Assembly (NCBI RefSeq): GCF_030269905.1
Contig: NZ_BSVC01000008.1
Coordinates: 62,001 to 126,000 of the forward strand
Direction: 5' to 3'
Length of the DNA: 64,000 nt
From: Pelosinus sp. IPA-1
GTDB lineage: Bacteria > Bacillota > Negativicutes > DSM-13327
A model generated the notes under the pieces. That model saw only the letters and a program-made list of their open reading frames with translations, searched no databases and was not told the DNA's origin. The translations under genes were made by a program, and so were the position numbers. Each line of letters opens with the position of its first letter. The first letter of the stretch is position 1. Below are positions 28,022 to 36,647 of this stretch, piece after piece.

Positions 28022-29374
28022 ATGGCTTTTGATATGTTAGCAGCAATGGGGAAAAGAACAGCGGCGGCAGCACCGTCTATTGTAATGATTGATATTGATA
28101 ACCTCATTCCGAATACAAAAAACTTCTATCGCGTCGAAGGCGATTCAGAAATTGAAAAACAGAATGAGCAGTTAAAAGCGACGATTGAAATGTATGGAGT
28201 AAAGCAGCCGCTTATTGTAAAAACAGAAGGGAACGGAAAGTTTAGTATCATCGCTGGCGAACGTCGATATTTGGCCTGCCGAAGATTGACTGATGAAGGA
28301 AAAGAAAATTTTAAGTTAGCACCATGTATAGTTGAAAAGGCGCAAAGCGTAGAAGACGAACAAATTGAATTGATTATCACGAATCATCATAGGGACAAAG
28401 ATCTTTCAGAAAAAATAGAAGAAGTTCGCCAGCTGTCAGAATTATTACAGAAAAAGAAAGAGCGTGGCGAAAAAATGCAGGGCAAATTACAAGATATTAT
28501 TGCTGAAATGCTAAATATGTCAAAATCAGAAGTTGGGCGTTTACAGCAGATTGATAAAAATTTACAGCCAGAATTAAAAGAAGCTATTAAAAATAAGGAT
28601 TTAGCTATGACATCAGCCGTTGAACTATCAAAGCTATCAGCGGCAGATCAGAAAGCGGTATATGAAAAGACGGGCGGGAAAGTAACTGCAAAAGAGGTAA
28701 AACAGTATCAGCAGGGAGAGCCAGAGAAGGCAGTTGTGTTAGAAAATTTAAACCTAGATGGGTTTGAAGAAAAACAGCAGAAAACGCAAGAAGTAAAATT
28801 CGAATTTGACGAATTTGGTCGGCGTGACTGGGGCGATATCCAGAGTTATAAAGAGTATGACGAAATTATTGATATCAAGGATGATCGTCTTTTCGAAAAG
28901 GGATATAGATTATATATAGTTCAAGATAAAGAAGATCAATTATGGCGTTCAACAGCGGCGCGTGGATTTATTGAAGTAGGGGCGGGACGTTGGCCTCATA
29001 GGGATAAAAAGAATCCTAAAGACAGCAAACTGTATCCAGCGTTTAATACACGAGATGAAGCATATATCAACGCTGTAAATAAAATGTTTTATAATGCCGA
29101 TGATAAAACAGTATCCGTACTGAATGAACTTGGTTATATAAAACAAGAAGAAGAATCAGCTGTAAGTTCAGAAATGATTCAAGCGGCTATGACTATGCAA
29201 GCACTGCTGGAAAAAGCAATTGATAAGCGGGTGAATTTGATACAAGAAGCGAGAGCCAATAGGGATTTTAAAAAAGAAAAAGAGTTAGAAGCGGTTATAA
29301 CATATATCGGTACAAGCCTTTTGCCGAAGGTGCAGGATGATCTATTCAAGATGAAAGGTCAGGATATTTTTTAA
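28022..29374 (+). CDS. parB: ParB-like partition protein
   Basis: This 450-residue protein has an N-terminal ParB CTPase/nuclease-like domain (about 20-120; 'KQPLIVKTEGNGKFSIIAGE' followed by RRYLACRRL) and a central HTH segment (about 150-190; 'IIAEMLNMSKSEVGRLQQID'). The C-terminal half is longer than usual, acidic-to-basic, and probably dimerises. It is directly coupled to parA. No obvious cluster of parS-like sites was found by eye; short repeats around 28.0 or 29.4 kb would be the place to look. Confidence 0.87.
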   Translation: MAFDMLAAMGKRTAAAAPSIVMIDIDNLIPNTKNFYRVEGDSEIEKQNEQLKATIEMYGVKQPLIVKTEGNGKFSIIAGERRYLACRRLTDEGKENFKLAPCIVEKAQSVEDEQIELIITNHHRDKDLSEKIEEVRQLSELLQKKKERGEKMQGKLQDIIAEMLNMSKSEVGRLQQIDKNLQPELKEAIKNKDLAMTSAVELSKLSAADQKAVYEKTGGKVTAKEVKQYQQGEPEKAVVLENLNLDGFEEKQQKTQEVKFEFDEFGRRDWGDIQSYKEYDEIIDIKDDRLFEKGYRLYIVQDKEDQLWRSTAARGFIEVGAGRWPHRDKKNPKDSKLYPAFNTRDEAYINAVNKMFYNADDKTVSVLNELGYIKQEEESAVSSEMIQAAMTMQALLEKAIDKRVNLIQEARANRDFKKEKELEAVITYIGTSLLPKVQDDLFKMKGQDIF

Positions 29375-29499
29375 AGAATAAAAATTGTACCCAACTTGGG
29401 TACAAAATACGAAAGGAAGACTAGACCATATAAGCATGGCGGGAAAGTTATTTAGTGAAAAGGGGCGGGTAAAAACTGCCCGTTAAGGAGGATAGTATT

Positions 29500-29787
29500 A
29501 TGAGTGATGTGATTGAACGGATAAAGAAGGGTGAAATAATTATACAAGCATTTGGGAGTGAGGATGGAATAAGCAAACTTTGTGAAGATGAACTTTTACG
29601 ACTCGCCAAAATAGAAAAAGCGGTAATACAAGGAGTTAAAGAAATAATGCCTAATACAGCTTGCAAAGGTGCTTATCAATCTAGTACCTGTAATGATATA
29701 AATCGTGGTAATCATGGTTGCGTGTTGAAATATTATTGCCAGCAGTGCGATGAATGCCAATTTACTGGAGGGGGTGCAATAAAGTGA
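29500..29787 (+). CDS. Small Cys-containing phage protein (95 aa)
   Basis: This 95-residue protein has a helical N-terminus. Its C-terminal part contains several cysteines ('NTACKGAYQSSTC', 'HGCVLKYYCQQCDECQF'), likely a zinc site. It starts at ATG 29500 behind TAAGGAGG and overlaps the next gene by four bases. Family unknown. Confidence 0.6.
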   Translation: MSDVIERIKKGEIIIQAFGSEDGISKLCEDELLRLAKIEKAVIQGVKEIMPNTACKGAYQSSTCNDINRGNHGCVLKYYCQQCDECQFTGGGAIK

Positions 29788-29987
29788 GAGAATATGAATA
29801 CATAGCACGCCAACGATACTTAAACGATCCGCAATATCATAACCTTGTAAACCTTCTTGAAAGCCTCATGGATGAAACCGGAATATCACCTAATGAATTT
29901 CATGATGCTGTTAATTTAGCAGCGGATAGACATAAAGCAGATTATTATGAGATTAAGAAACTACAACCTAAAATTGAAAATAAGTAA
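29784..29987 (+). CDS. Small phage protein (67 aa), unknown
   Basis: This 67-residue helical protein ('REYEYIARQRYLNDPQYHNL', 'GISPNEFHDAVNLAADRHKA') starts at GTG 29784, behind GGAGGGGG, in a GTGA overlap with the preceding stop. No known domain. Confidence 0.55.
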   Translation: MREYEYIARQRYLNDPQYHNLVNLLESLMDETGISPNEFHDAVNLAADRHKADYYEIKKLQPKIENK

Positions 29988-30057
29988 TTTATAAAGAGAG
30001 GCTAGACCTCTCTATTTCCACGTTAGGTAATAATTGATTTTATGGGGGTATGAGGAC

Positions 30058-30540
30058 ATGGCTGTAGCACTTATGGATTTTAAGAGACAAGATAAGATAT
30101 CAGCAGATTGGTTACTGAATTGCCAAGAATACCGCAATCAATACCTAGTAGAACAAGAAAGTTATAGTGAATTATCTGCTACTACATATAGCGGTATGCC
30201 TCATGGTAGTGGTATAGGCAAACCAGCAGAAAATAAAGCCATCACACTTACCGACTTAGAAATAAAGAGACTTTGGATTATAACTATAGAGAATGCAGAA
30301 TCTACTTTATCAAATAAGAAGAAGGCATTTTTGGAATTCAGGCGTAGAGCTGAGATAATAGAGAATGCAAAAGAAGTAGGGAGACCGGGGTGGGTTGATT
30401 ATGTACAGGTTAGATATGCAGATTGGCATGAAAAGGAATATGGAAAGACTTGCCTATTAAGTAAAAACACTTTACATAGCTGGTGGAATGATATTGTTGA
30501 TGTCACCGTAAGGATTGCTATAAAAAAGGGATGTTTTTAA
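30058..30540 (+). CDS. Phage protein at late-regulator position, unknown
   Basis: This 160-residue protein has basic helical stretches ('LSNKKKAFLEFRRRAEII') and a Trp-rich C-terminal half ('GRPGWVDYVQVRYADW', 'TLHSWWNDIVD'). It lies at the end of the early region, just before a terminator and the packaging genes. RinA/ArpU-type late activators often sit at this position, but I do not see enough sequence likeness to assign it. ATG 30058 follows GAGGAC; the frame extends upstream to 30034. Confidence 0.5.
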   Translation: MAVALMDFKRQDKISADWLLNCQEYRNQYLVEQESYSELSATTYSGMPHGSGIGKPAENKAITLTDLEIKRLWIITIENAESTLSNKKKAFLEFRRRAEIIENAKEVGRPGWVDYVQVRYADWHEKEYGKTCLLSKNTLHSWWNDIVDVTVRIAIKKGCF

Positions 30541-30610
30541 AATAAATAATTTAGTAATGTTCCAAAATACCGTTTTTATAAAATATACTAAGAACATCAA
30601 CAAAGCGGAT

Positions 30611-30633
30611 AGCACCTTTCGGGGTGCTTTTAT
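30611..30633 (+). terminator. Hairpin terminator before packaging region
   Basis: The stem AGCACC/GGTGCT with a TTTCGG-type loop is followed by TTTTATTT. Confidence 0.75.
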
Positions 30634-30659
30634 TTATGCCCTAATTTAGGAGGGATAAC

Positions 30660-30767
30660 GTGAAAAAGAAACAAGTGAAACAACCTGAAACTTATACCGC
30701 TATCATCCATCCACCTGTTAAAAATAGCGGAAAGAAAGGCAGCAGGGTGACAGGGATATTAAAGTAA
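30660..30767 (+). CDS. Small basic ORF (35 aa) upstream of HNH frame
   Basis: GTG 30660 is six bases after AGGAGG. The 35-residue product starts MKKKQVKQPETYTAIIHPPV and is very basic. It ends inside the start region of the HNH frame, which lies in the -1 frame relative to it. It may be a separate leader peptide or the N-terminal part of a frameshifted HNH protein. Confidence 0.4.
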   Translation: MKKKQVKQPETYTAIIHPPVKNSGKKGSRVTGILK

Positions 30768-31045
30768 CACAGAAACAGAAGAAAGTAAGGCTAACAGGAA
30801 AAGCATTTCGAATCTTTGTTGATGCTGTTAGAAAAAGAGACTCATGCAATTGTGTATTGTGTGGGTCTTATGTTTCTCCCGAGTATCCAATACACCATGA
30901 ACCGGGTGGATGCAATAAGCAAGATATTATTAGTCAAGCCGTGACAATTTGTCATACTTGCCATATTGCTGTGCATGGGAAAAATGGGCATGAATTGCGG
31001 ATGCGATTAAGGGAGTATTTAGAGGCGGTGAGTTGTAATGAATGA
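30758..31045 (+). CDS. HNH endonuclease without a clear start codon
   Basis: The open frame encodes 'KVRLTGKAFRIFVDAV', then 'CNCVLCGSYVSPEYPIHHEP' and 'AVTICHTCHIAVHGKNGHEL'. This is a complete HNH nuclease with both CxxC pairs and the HH motif. The first standard start codon, TTG 30857, would cut off the first CxxC. Upstream, the frame is open to 30728 but offers only ATT (30758). Either a rare ATT start, a -1 shift from the 35-residue frame, or a disabling frameshift is involved. Phage HNH proteins next to terminase often help packaging. Confidence 0.6.
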   Translation: MKVTQKQKKVRLTGKAFRIFVDAVRKRDSCNCVLCGSYVSPEYPIHHEPGGCNKQDIISQAVTICHTCHIAVHGKNGHELRMRLREYLEAVSCNE

Positions 31046-31139
31046 TTGGTTAATTAAACGGTGGTTGCGTGTCAGATAATCAAATTCAATAAATAACAAA
31101 AAGACCAGAATTATCACGATAATGCTGGTCTTTAAGTAT

Positions 31140-31703
31140 TTAAGATTCAATTTCCTTCACGCGGTTATACCAAGTACTCTTATTATAACCAGCCATATTC
31201 ATAGCAGCCACGGCGGTTATTTCTTTAAGTTTCCATTTTTTATATGCTTCCATAAATTTTTCATTAACCTCTAATTTTGGTCTACCGTAGGGACGGCCTT
31301 CTGCTAATGCAATATCAATGCCTTCACGCTGGCGTTCCTTACTACATTCACGTTCAAACTGATAGATGGCACCAAAAACATTTAACTGTAAACGACCAGC
31401 TGGCGTTGTAGTATCAATGTTTTCTTTAAGGCTTATAAACCCGATTCCTTTATTAGCGAGCTGATCTATAATGGTTAACAAATCAAGCATGTTGCGAGCT
31501 AAGCGGCTAAAGCTTTCAACATAAATTGTATCTCCTTCTCTTGCAAAATGTAACATAGCTTGTAACTGTTCTCGATTGGTATCTTTGCCGCTTAGTTTGT
31601 CTTCGTAAAACCGATCAATGTTATGATCTTTCATTGCTTCTAATTGCCTAGCAACATTCTGATCTTTAGCTGATACACGGATATAAGCTATACGCATTTT
31701 CAA
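31140..31703 (-). CDS. Small serine recombinase (resolvase/invertase family)
   Basis: This recombinase of about 187 residues has an N-terminal catalytic domain ('AYIRVSAKDQNVARQLEAM' with the nucleophile near Ser11, then 'YVESFSRLARNMLDLL') and a C-terminal HTH (about 145-187, 'AVAAMNMAGYNKSTWYNRV'). It is transcribed against the surrounding genes. Such enzymes resolve plasmid dimers or invert DNA. With ParAB and an HUH Rep nearby, resolution of a plasmid-like circle is plausible. No Gin/Hin-type inversion site was found near the tail fibre gene. Confidence 0.85.
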   Translation of the reverse strand: MKMRIAYIRVSAKDQNVARQLEAMKDHNIDRFYEDKLSGKDTNREQLQAMLHFAREGDTIYVESFSRLARNMLDLLTIIDQLANKGIGFISLKENIDTTTPAGRLQLNVFGAIYQFERECSKERQREGIDIALAEGRPYGRPKLEVNEKFMEAYKKWKLKEITAVAAMNMAGYNKSTWYNRVKEIES

Positions 31704-31895
31704 AACTCCTATTCATGAATATCTTACCAATAATATAACATTTCCGTTCTAAAAAGTCAAAGATAATTAATGGACGTTTGAAAAATAAAAAATAACATTT
31801 ATGGAGTATTTGAGATCAAGAAAACTCTTTTTAAAAAACAGTCTATAAAAGCCTACTTTAATGGACATGAGATTTAAATTAACGGGGGTGATCGT

Positions 31896-32060
31896 GTGGG
31901 AGTAGAAGCAATTGATATAAATACGATGGATGAACGTCTAGCGTATGAATTTTATTTAAAACTTAAAGAAAGATTCGAAGTGAAAGTGGACTGTAACATA
32001 TTTACAAATTGCAATTATGTTTGTAAATGCAAATGTAAATCCAACAAATTGAAAACATGA
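31896..32060 (+). CDS. Small ORF with Cys-rich tail (54 aa)
   Basis: GTG 31896 follows GGGGGTGATC. The product starts MGVEAIDINTMDERLAYEFY and ends in a tail with five cysteines (CNIFTNCNYVCKCKCK). The charged, alternating Cys-Lys end suggests metal binding. No known family. Confidence 0.45.
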   Translation: MGVEAIDINTMDERLAYEFYLKLKERFEVKVDCNIFTNCNYVCKCKCKSNKLKT

Positions 32061-32074
32061 GGTATGCCATAGAT

Positions 32075-32200
32075 ATCAAATTTCAAATTCGAACTTGATT
32101 TTAGTTTTGATTTTGAATTTGGTTTTAGATTTATTTTTGATCTGAAATTCAATTTCAGATTTTAGTTCATTTCCAGTATTAAAAATGAATTTTTAATATG
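32075..32200. repeat. T-rich direct repeats and two perfect palindromes upstream of HNH/terminase
   Basis: A 125-bp stretch of repeated GATTTTGA/TTTTAGATTT units contains two perfect palindromes. One is ATCTGAAATT-C-AATTTCAGAT (32140-32160). The other is TATTAAAAAT-GA-ATTTTTAATA (32177-32198). No gene fits here. It lies directly upstream of the second HNH gene and terminase, where cos or pac sites commonly lie. Confidence 0.65.
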
Positions 32201-32227
32201 ATTTTATATTTTTGTGTGGTGATTATA

Positions 32228-32542
32228 ATGGCAAAAGAATTTGCAAAAGGATTTTACAATTCAGCAGCGTGGGTAAAATGCAGAGCGGCATATATTGCCA
32301 GCGTATTTGGCTTATGTGAGCGTTGTAAAAGGGTAGGGAAGATACTACATCATAAGATAGTGTTAACACCTCAGAATATAATAAACCCGTTGGTTACTTT
32401 GTCTTGGGATAATCTTATTTTTGTTTGTAAGGATTGTCATGAAGCAGAGCATAGCAATAGTGTTACTCGTAAAGATGTAATGTTTGATACACATGGGAAC
32501 TTAATACAACGCATAGGCCCCCCTATCAACAATAGATTTTAA
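32228..32542 (+). CDS. HNH endonuclease next to terminase
   Basis: This 104-residue protein contains 'GLCERCKRVGKILHHKIVL' and 'NLIFVCKDCHEAEHSNS', the CxxC-HH-CxxC-H layout of phage HNH nucleases. It starts at ATG 32228 with a weak GTGGTGAT box; the upstream part of the frame is hydrophobic and unlikely to be translated. HNH proteins of this type bind terminase and are needed for cos cleavage in HK97-like phages. It is followed 85 bases later by the small terminase gene. Confidence 0.85.
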   Translation: MAKEFAKGFYNSAAWVKCRAAYIASVFGLCERCKRVGKILHHKIVLTPQNIINPLVTLSWDNLIFVCKDCHEAEHSNSVTRKDVMFDTHGNLIQRIGPPINNRF

Positions 32543-32627
32543 TTTTCCCCAAGACCGGAGGTTCAGGTTCAAAAAACACACAGGACGCGCACGTGAGGGG
32601 GTGTGGTATAAAGTGAGGTGATTTTAG

Positions 32628-32978
32628 ATGAGTTTGGAAAAAAATGAACGGATTGAAAAAGAAAAGCGTAGACTTTCAGGTATTTTTACCAAGATTGATC
32701 CTAAGAGTAAAAAGGCAATTCAGTCACTAATTGAGAATGCTGCATTTATGGCTATAACGCTGCAAGATTTACAAGAATCAATGAATAATGATGGCGTTAT
32801 AAGCAAATATCAAAATGGTGAAAACCAATGGGGTACTAAGAAGTCTCCAGAGGTTGAAATATATAACACGATGGTTAAAAATCACGCGGCTATTATTAAG
32901 CAGCTGACAGAATTATTGCCAAAACCAGAACCACAGAAGGTTGACGATGGTTTTGAGAAATTTGTTGATAACAGATGA
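32628..32978 (+). CDS. terS: Terminase small subunit (P27 family)
   Basis: This 116-residue protein has an N-terminal helical segment ('RLSGIFTKIDPKSKKAIQSL') and the P27-type C-terminal 'SPEVEIYNTMVKNHAAIIKQ'. It recognises phage DNA for packaging. It overlaps the large subunit gene by four bases (ATGA), which indicates coupled translation. Confidence 0.83.
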   Translation: MSLEKNERIEKEKRRLSGIFTKIDPKSKKAIQSLIENAAFMAITLQDLQESMNNDGVISKYQNGENQWGTKKSPEVEIYNTMVKNHAAIIKQLTELLPKPEPQKVDDGFEKFVDNR

Positions 32979-34690
32979 AAAAGGCAGCTGCTAAATGGAT
33001 ATGTTATCCGCTTGCTTACAATCCGGTAATTGAATATTTTAATTGGATAAATCAAAATAAAAGAAGTGTATCAAGTAAGATTTTTAAGGTTTACAAAGAA
33101 CTAATCAAGGTAATTTATGATCCTGTTAGCGAGTGGGAATACAACCCTAAAAAAGCAAATCACGCTATAGAGTTTGTGGAAAATTACTGTAAACATTCTA
33201 AGGGGAAAATGGGCGGGAAGCCTTTTCTGCTTGAATTATGGCAAAAGGCACTAGTTGCCGCAACCTTTGGATTTGTTCATAAAATTGATGGAACTAGAAA
33301 ATTTCAAGAAGTAATCTTAATAGTTGCCAGAAAAAACGGAAAATCTACGTTGGCTGCGGCGATTGGCTTATATATGCAAATTGCAGATTCTGAGCCGGGG
33401 GCCGAAGTTTACGCCTGTGCAACTAAAAAAGACCAAGCAAAAATTATATGGCTTGAAGCAAAAAGAATGGTCAAAAAATCACCAAGTCTGCTAAAGAGAA
33501 TTAAGCCTTTGGTAGCAGAAATGGTGTCAGATTTTAACGATTCTTTTTTTAAACCATTAGGAGCAGATAGCGAGACGCTTGACGGCTTAAATGTTCATGC
33601 GGCCTTGCTTGATGAAATCCACGCATGGAAAGATAAAAATTTATATGACGTTATAGTAGACGGCGTAACGTCAAGAGAACAGCCTTTAATTTTTATTACA
33701 ACAACTGCTGGGACAATTCGAGGCTCAGTTTATGACTTGAAATATGATGAAGCTGAACAAACAATAAACGGTTATGATGATCCAAACGGATATAAGAACG
33801 AAAGATTACTACCCATAATTTACGAACTAGACAGCCGTAAAGAGTGGACAGATGCTGTTTGTTGGATGAAGGCAAATCCTGGCCTTGGGACAATTAAGCA
33901 ATTTAACCAGTTGAAAGCAAAAGTAGAAAAGGCACAAAAAAATCCATTACTAGTAAAAAATCTAACCTGTAAAGATTTTAATATTCGTGAAACTGTCAGC
34001 GAAGCATGGTTAACTTTTGAACAATTAGACAATCAAGCAACATTTGACGTTAAATCATTAAAGCCTCGCTATGGTATAGGCGGGGCCGATTTGTCCAGTA
34101 CTACAGACTTAACATGTGCAACCGTTTTATTCATGGTGCCAGGAGATGAACACATTTATGTTTTACAAATGTACTTCCTACCAGAAGAGTTGCTTGAAAG
34201 CCGTGAACGTGATGATAAAATTCCTTATTCATTATGGCGGGATATGGGTCTACTTAGAACCACGCCGGGGAACAAATTACATCATAGCTTTGTAACTCAA
34301 TGGTTTATAGAAGTACAGCAAGAGTATGACATTTACCTTCCGTGGTTCGGTTATGATGCGTGGTCAGCAACGTACTGGGTTGAAGAAATGAAAAATTATT
34401 TTGGAGAAGAAGCCGTGAATGATAAAGAAAAAGTACATCAGGGCAAGCAAACTTTATCAGGCCCAATGAAATCATTAGGGGCAGATTTAGAAGCAAAGAA
34501 AATTGTTTATAATAACAATCCAATTTTGAAATGGTGTATTTCAAATACGGCTATTGAAGTTGATAAAAACCTTAATATTCAGCCGTGTAAGACCAATAAT
34601 CAGCGGCGAAGAATTGACGGTTTGGCAAGCTTGCTAGATGCCTATGTAGCACTTGAAAGACATTATGATGAATACTTAAATTTAATATAA
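32975..34690 (+). CDS. terL: Terminase large subunit
   Basis: This 571-residue packaging motor has an adenine/Walker A-like 'ARKNGKSTLAAAIG' (about 118-131), Walker B 'AALLDEIHAW' (about 209-218), the coupling motif 'FITTTAGTIRGS', and a nuclease domain with 'GIGGADLSSTTDLT' and a distal Asp near 'WFGYDAWSATYW'. It belongs to the Terminase_1/HK97-like group. It translocates DNA into the prohead and cuts it. It overlaps terS. Confidence 0.93.
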   Translation: MKKAAAKWICYPLAYNPVIEYFNWINQNKRSVSSKIFKVYKELIKVIYDPVSEWEYNPKKANHAIEFVENYCKHSKGKMGGKPFLLELWQKALVAATFGFVHKIDGTRKFQEVILIVARKNGKSTLAAAIGLYMQIADSEPGAEVYACATKKDQAKIIWLEAKRMVKKSPSLLKRIKPLVAEMVSDFNDSFFKPLGADSETLDGLNVHAALLDEIHAWKDKNLYDVIVDGVTSREQPLIFITTTAGTIRGSVYDLKYDEAEQTINGYDDPNGYKNERLLPIIYELDSRKEWTDAVCWMKANPGLGTIKQFNQLKAKVEKAQKNPLLVKNLTCKDFNIRETVSEAWLTFEQLDNQATFDVKSLKPRYGIGGADLSSTTDLTCATVLFMVPGDEHIYVLQMYFLPEELLESRERDDKIPYSLWRDMGLLRTTPGNKLHHSFVTQWFIEVQQEYDIYLPWFGYDAWSATYWVEEMKNYFGEEAVNDKEKVHQGKQTLSGPMKSLGADLEAKKIVYNNNPILKWCISNTAIEVDKNLNIQPCKTNNQRRRIDGLASLLDAYVALERHYDEYLNLI

Positions 34691-34702
34691 TTGGGGGTTT
34701 TG

Positions 34703-35959
34703 ATGTTGGGCTTTAAAAATACTATAGCAAGATTTTTTAACCGTTCACCGACTGTAGTAAGATATGAACTTGTTACAGATCGTGGAAACGGTTTTTACTC
34801 ATGGAATGGAAAGCTTTATAGATCAGATATTGTAAGAAGCTGCATAAGGCCCTTTTATAAGTCAGTGGGAAAGTTACTTGCAAAACAAATCAGGCAAAAT
34901 GGCGCAGATTTAAAAATAAATCCAGATTTTTATATTAAAACCCTTCTTGAAGAACCAAATCCATATATGACAGGGCAAATGCTTCAGGAAAAACTAGCAA
35001 TTCAGCTAAAACTTAATAACAATGCCTTTGCTTATATAAACCGCGATGATAATGGATTTGCAATGGAAATATATCCGCTTACTGCGGCGATTGCCGTTGA
35101 AGCAATCTATGATAATCAATATCAGCTTTATCTTAAATTCACCTTTCAGAATGGGAGAACAGCCACCTTTGCCTATGATGATGTAATTCATCTTCGTCAG
35201 GATTATTATAGCAATGACATTTTTGGTGAAGGAAATCAGGAAGTATTAGCTGGTTTAATGGAGATTGTTATCACCATTGACCAAGGAATAATTAAGGCCA
35301 TAAAAAACGGTGCTGTTATCAAATGGCTCTTGCAATTTAAAGGTGTAATTCGGCCCGAAGATATTCAAGCGCAAACGAAAAAGTTCGTTGATGATTTTTT
35401 AAAGATTGATACTGAAAATAATGATTCTATTGCCGGGGCAGCTGGTACAGATTCTAAGGCTGATGTTAAGCAAATACAGCCAACGGATTATGTCCCTAAT
35501 GCCTCACAATTAGAAAAGACAGTGCAACGGATTCAAAACTATTTCGGCACTAATGATAAAATTATTCAGTCAAAATTTAACGAGGATGATTGGAACGCAT
35601 ATTTTGAGGCCGAGATTGAACCATTTTCAATTCAAGCCTCTAATGAGTTTTCTCGGAAAATTTTTTCAAGGCGTGAGCGTAGCTTTGGAAATCGGATAAT
35701 CTTTGAAGCTAATAGTCTGCAATATGCCAGCATGAAAACCAAGTTAGATTTGATGCAAATGGTTGATAGAGGCGCACTAACACCTAATGAATGGCGTTTA
35801 GTTTTAAACATGGGGCCAATAGAAGGTGGAGAAAAAGCAGTAAGGCGACTAGATACAGCAGTGGTAAATCAACTAATGGAAAGCTTTAACGCCTATAGTA
35901 ACCAAATGGAAGAAATTAAAGCTCTAGTGGCTGGATTATTAAGTAAAGGAGGTGATTAA
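34703..35959 (+). CDS. Portal protein (HK97 family)
   Basis: This protein of about 418 residues has the portal core 'YIKTLLEEPNPYMTGQMLQE', 'NNNAFAYINRDDNG' and C-terminal 'ALTPNEWRLVLNMGPIEGGE'. It forms the dodecameric DNA channel at one head vertex. I chose ATG 34703, five bases after TTGGGGG; the open frame begins at TTG 34691. Its stop lies in the start region of the protease gene. Confidence 0.9.
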   Translation: MLGFKNTIARFFNRSPTVVRYELVTDRGNGFYSWNGKLYRSDIVRSCIRPFYKSVGKLLAKQIRQNGADLKINPDFYIKTLLEEPNPYMTGQMLQEKLAIQLKLNNNAFAYINRDDNGFAMEIYPLTAAIAVEAIYDNQYQLYLKFTFQNGRTATFAYDDVIHLRQDYYSNDIFGEGNQEVLAGLMEIVITIDQGIIKAIKNGAVIKWLLQFKGVIRPEDIQAQTKKFVDDFLKIDTENNDSIAGAAGTDSKADVKQIQPTDYVPNASQLEKTVQRIQNYFGTNDKIIQSKFNEDDWNAYFEAEIEPFSIQASNEFSRKIFSRRERSFGNRIIFEANSLQYASMKTKLDLMQMVDRGALTPNEWRLVLNMGPIEGGEKAVRRLDTAVVNQLMESFNAYSNQMEEIKALVAGLLSKGGD

Positions 35960-36647
35960 AATTCCGAAATTACAGGTCAGAGGCGTAATTGTTCCAAACA
36001 ATTACCAAGATATTTATGATTATTTTGGCATTGAAGCGACAAGCCCAAAAAGCGTAAGTAATATACTGAAAAATCTTGTAGGTGAAAGCGTGGATGTTGA
36101 AATAAATAGTCCAGGTGGCGATGTGCCTTCTGGTTCTGAAATATATACAGCGTTGAAGGCATATCAAGGTAATGTCAATGTGCAAATTGTGGGTATGGCT
36201 GCTAGTGCGGCAAGTGTAGTTGCAATGGCTGGCGATAAAGTTTCAATTTCGCCAACAGCGCAGATTATGATCCACAATGTTTCAACCAGTGCAGCTGGTG
36301 ATTATAGAGACATGCAACATGCAGCTGATGTATTAAAAAATATGAATACATCAATTTGTAACGCTTATACGTTAAAAACAGGCATGGAACAAGAAAGGTT
36401 ACTGGATTTAATGAACCAAGAAACATATATGAATGCACAGCAGGCTAAAGAGTATGGGTTTGCCGACGAAATCATGTTCGACAATGAAAACAAGCTTGTT
36501 GCAAATGCCTGTTCATCTTTTTTATTGCCGCCTGAGGTAATAAATAAAGTTCGCAATCTACTTACTGATAAAAAAAATAAGAATCAAAATAATGCTCTAG
36601 CCGAAAGGGAACGGCTGGAGCTTTTAAAATTAAGGGGGAAATTATAA
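35952..36647 (+). CDS. ClpP-like prohead maturation protease
   Basis: This 231-residue serine protease has 'INSPGGDVPSGSEIY', the nucleophile S85 in 'GMAASAASVVAMAG', H108 in 'IMIHNVS', and 'QETYMNAQQAKEYGFADEI'. It cleaves the capsid delta domain during head maturation. The GTG at 35952 is embedded in the AAAGGAGGTG box. With normal spacing the best start would be ATT 35961, a rare but known initiator. The N-terminus is therefore uncertain by three residues. Confidence 0.88.
   Translation: MIKIPKLQVRGVIVPNNYQDIYDYFGIEATSPKSVSNILKNLVGESVDVEINSPGGDVPSGSEIYTALKAYQGNVNVQIVGMAASAASVVAMAGDKVSISPTAQIMIHNVSTSAAGDYRDMQHAADVLKNMNTSICNAYTLKTGMEQERLLDLMNQETYMNAQQAKEYGFADEIMFDNENKLVANACSSFLLPPEVINKVRNLLTDKKNKNQNNALAERERLELLKLRGKL

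Noticed and set aside
31140-31703. Second integrase marking a separate nested element
   Set aside because: The protein is a short resolvase-type recombinase with no recombinase or zinc-ribbon domains, and no flanking repeats delimit a nested element.
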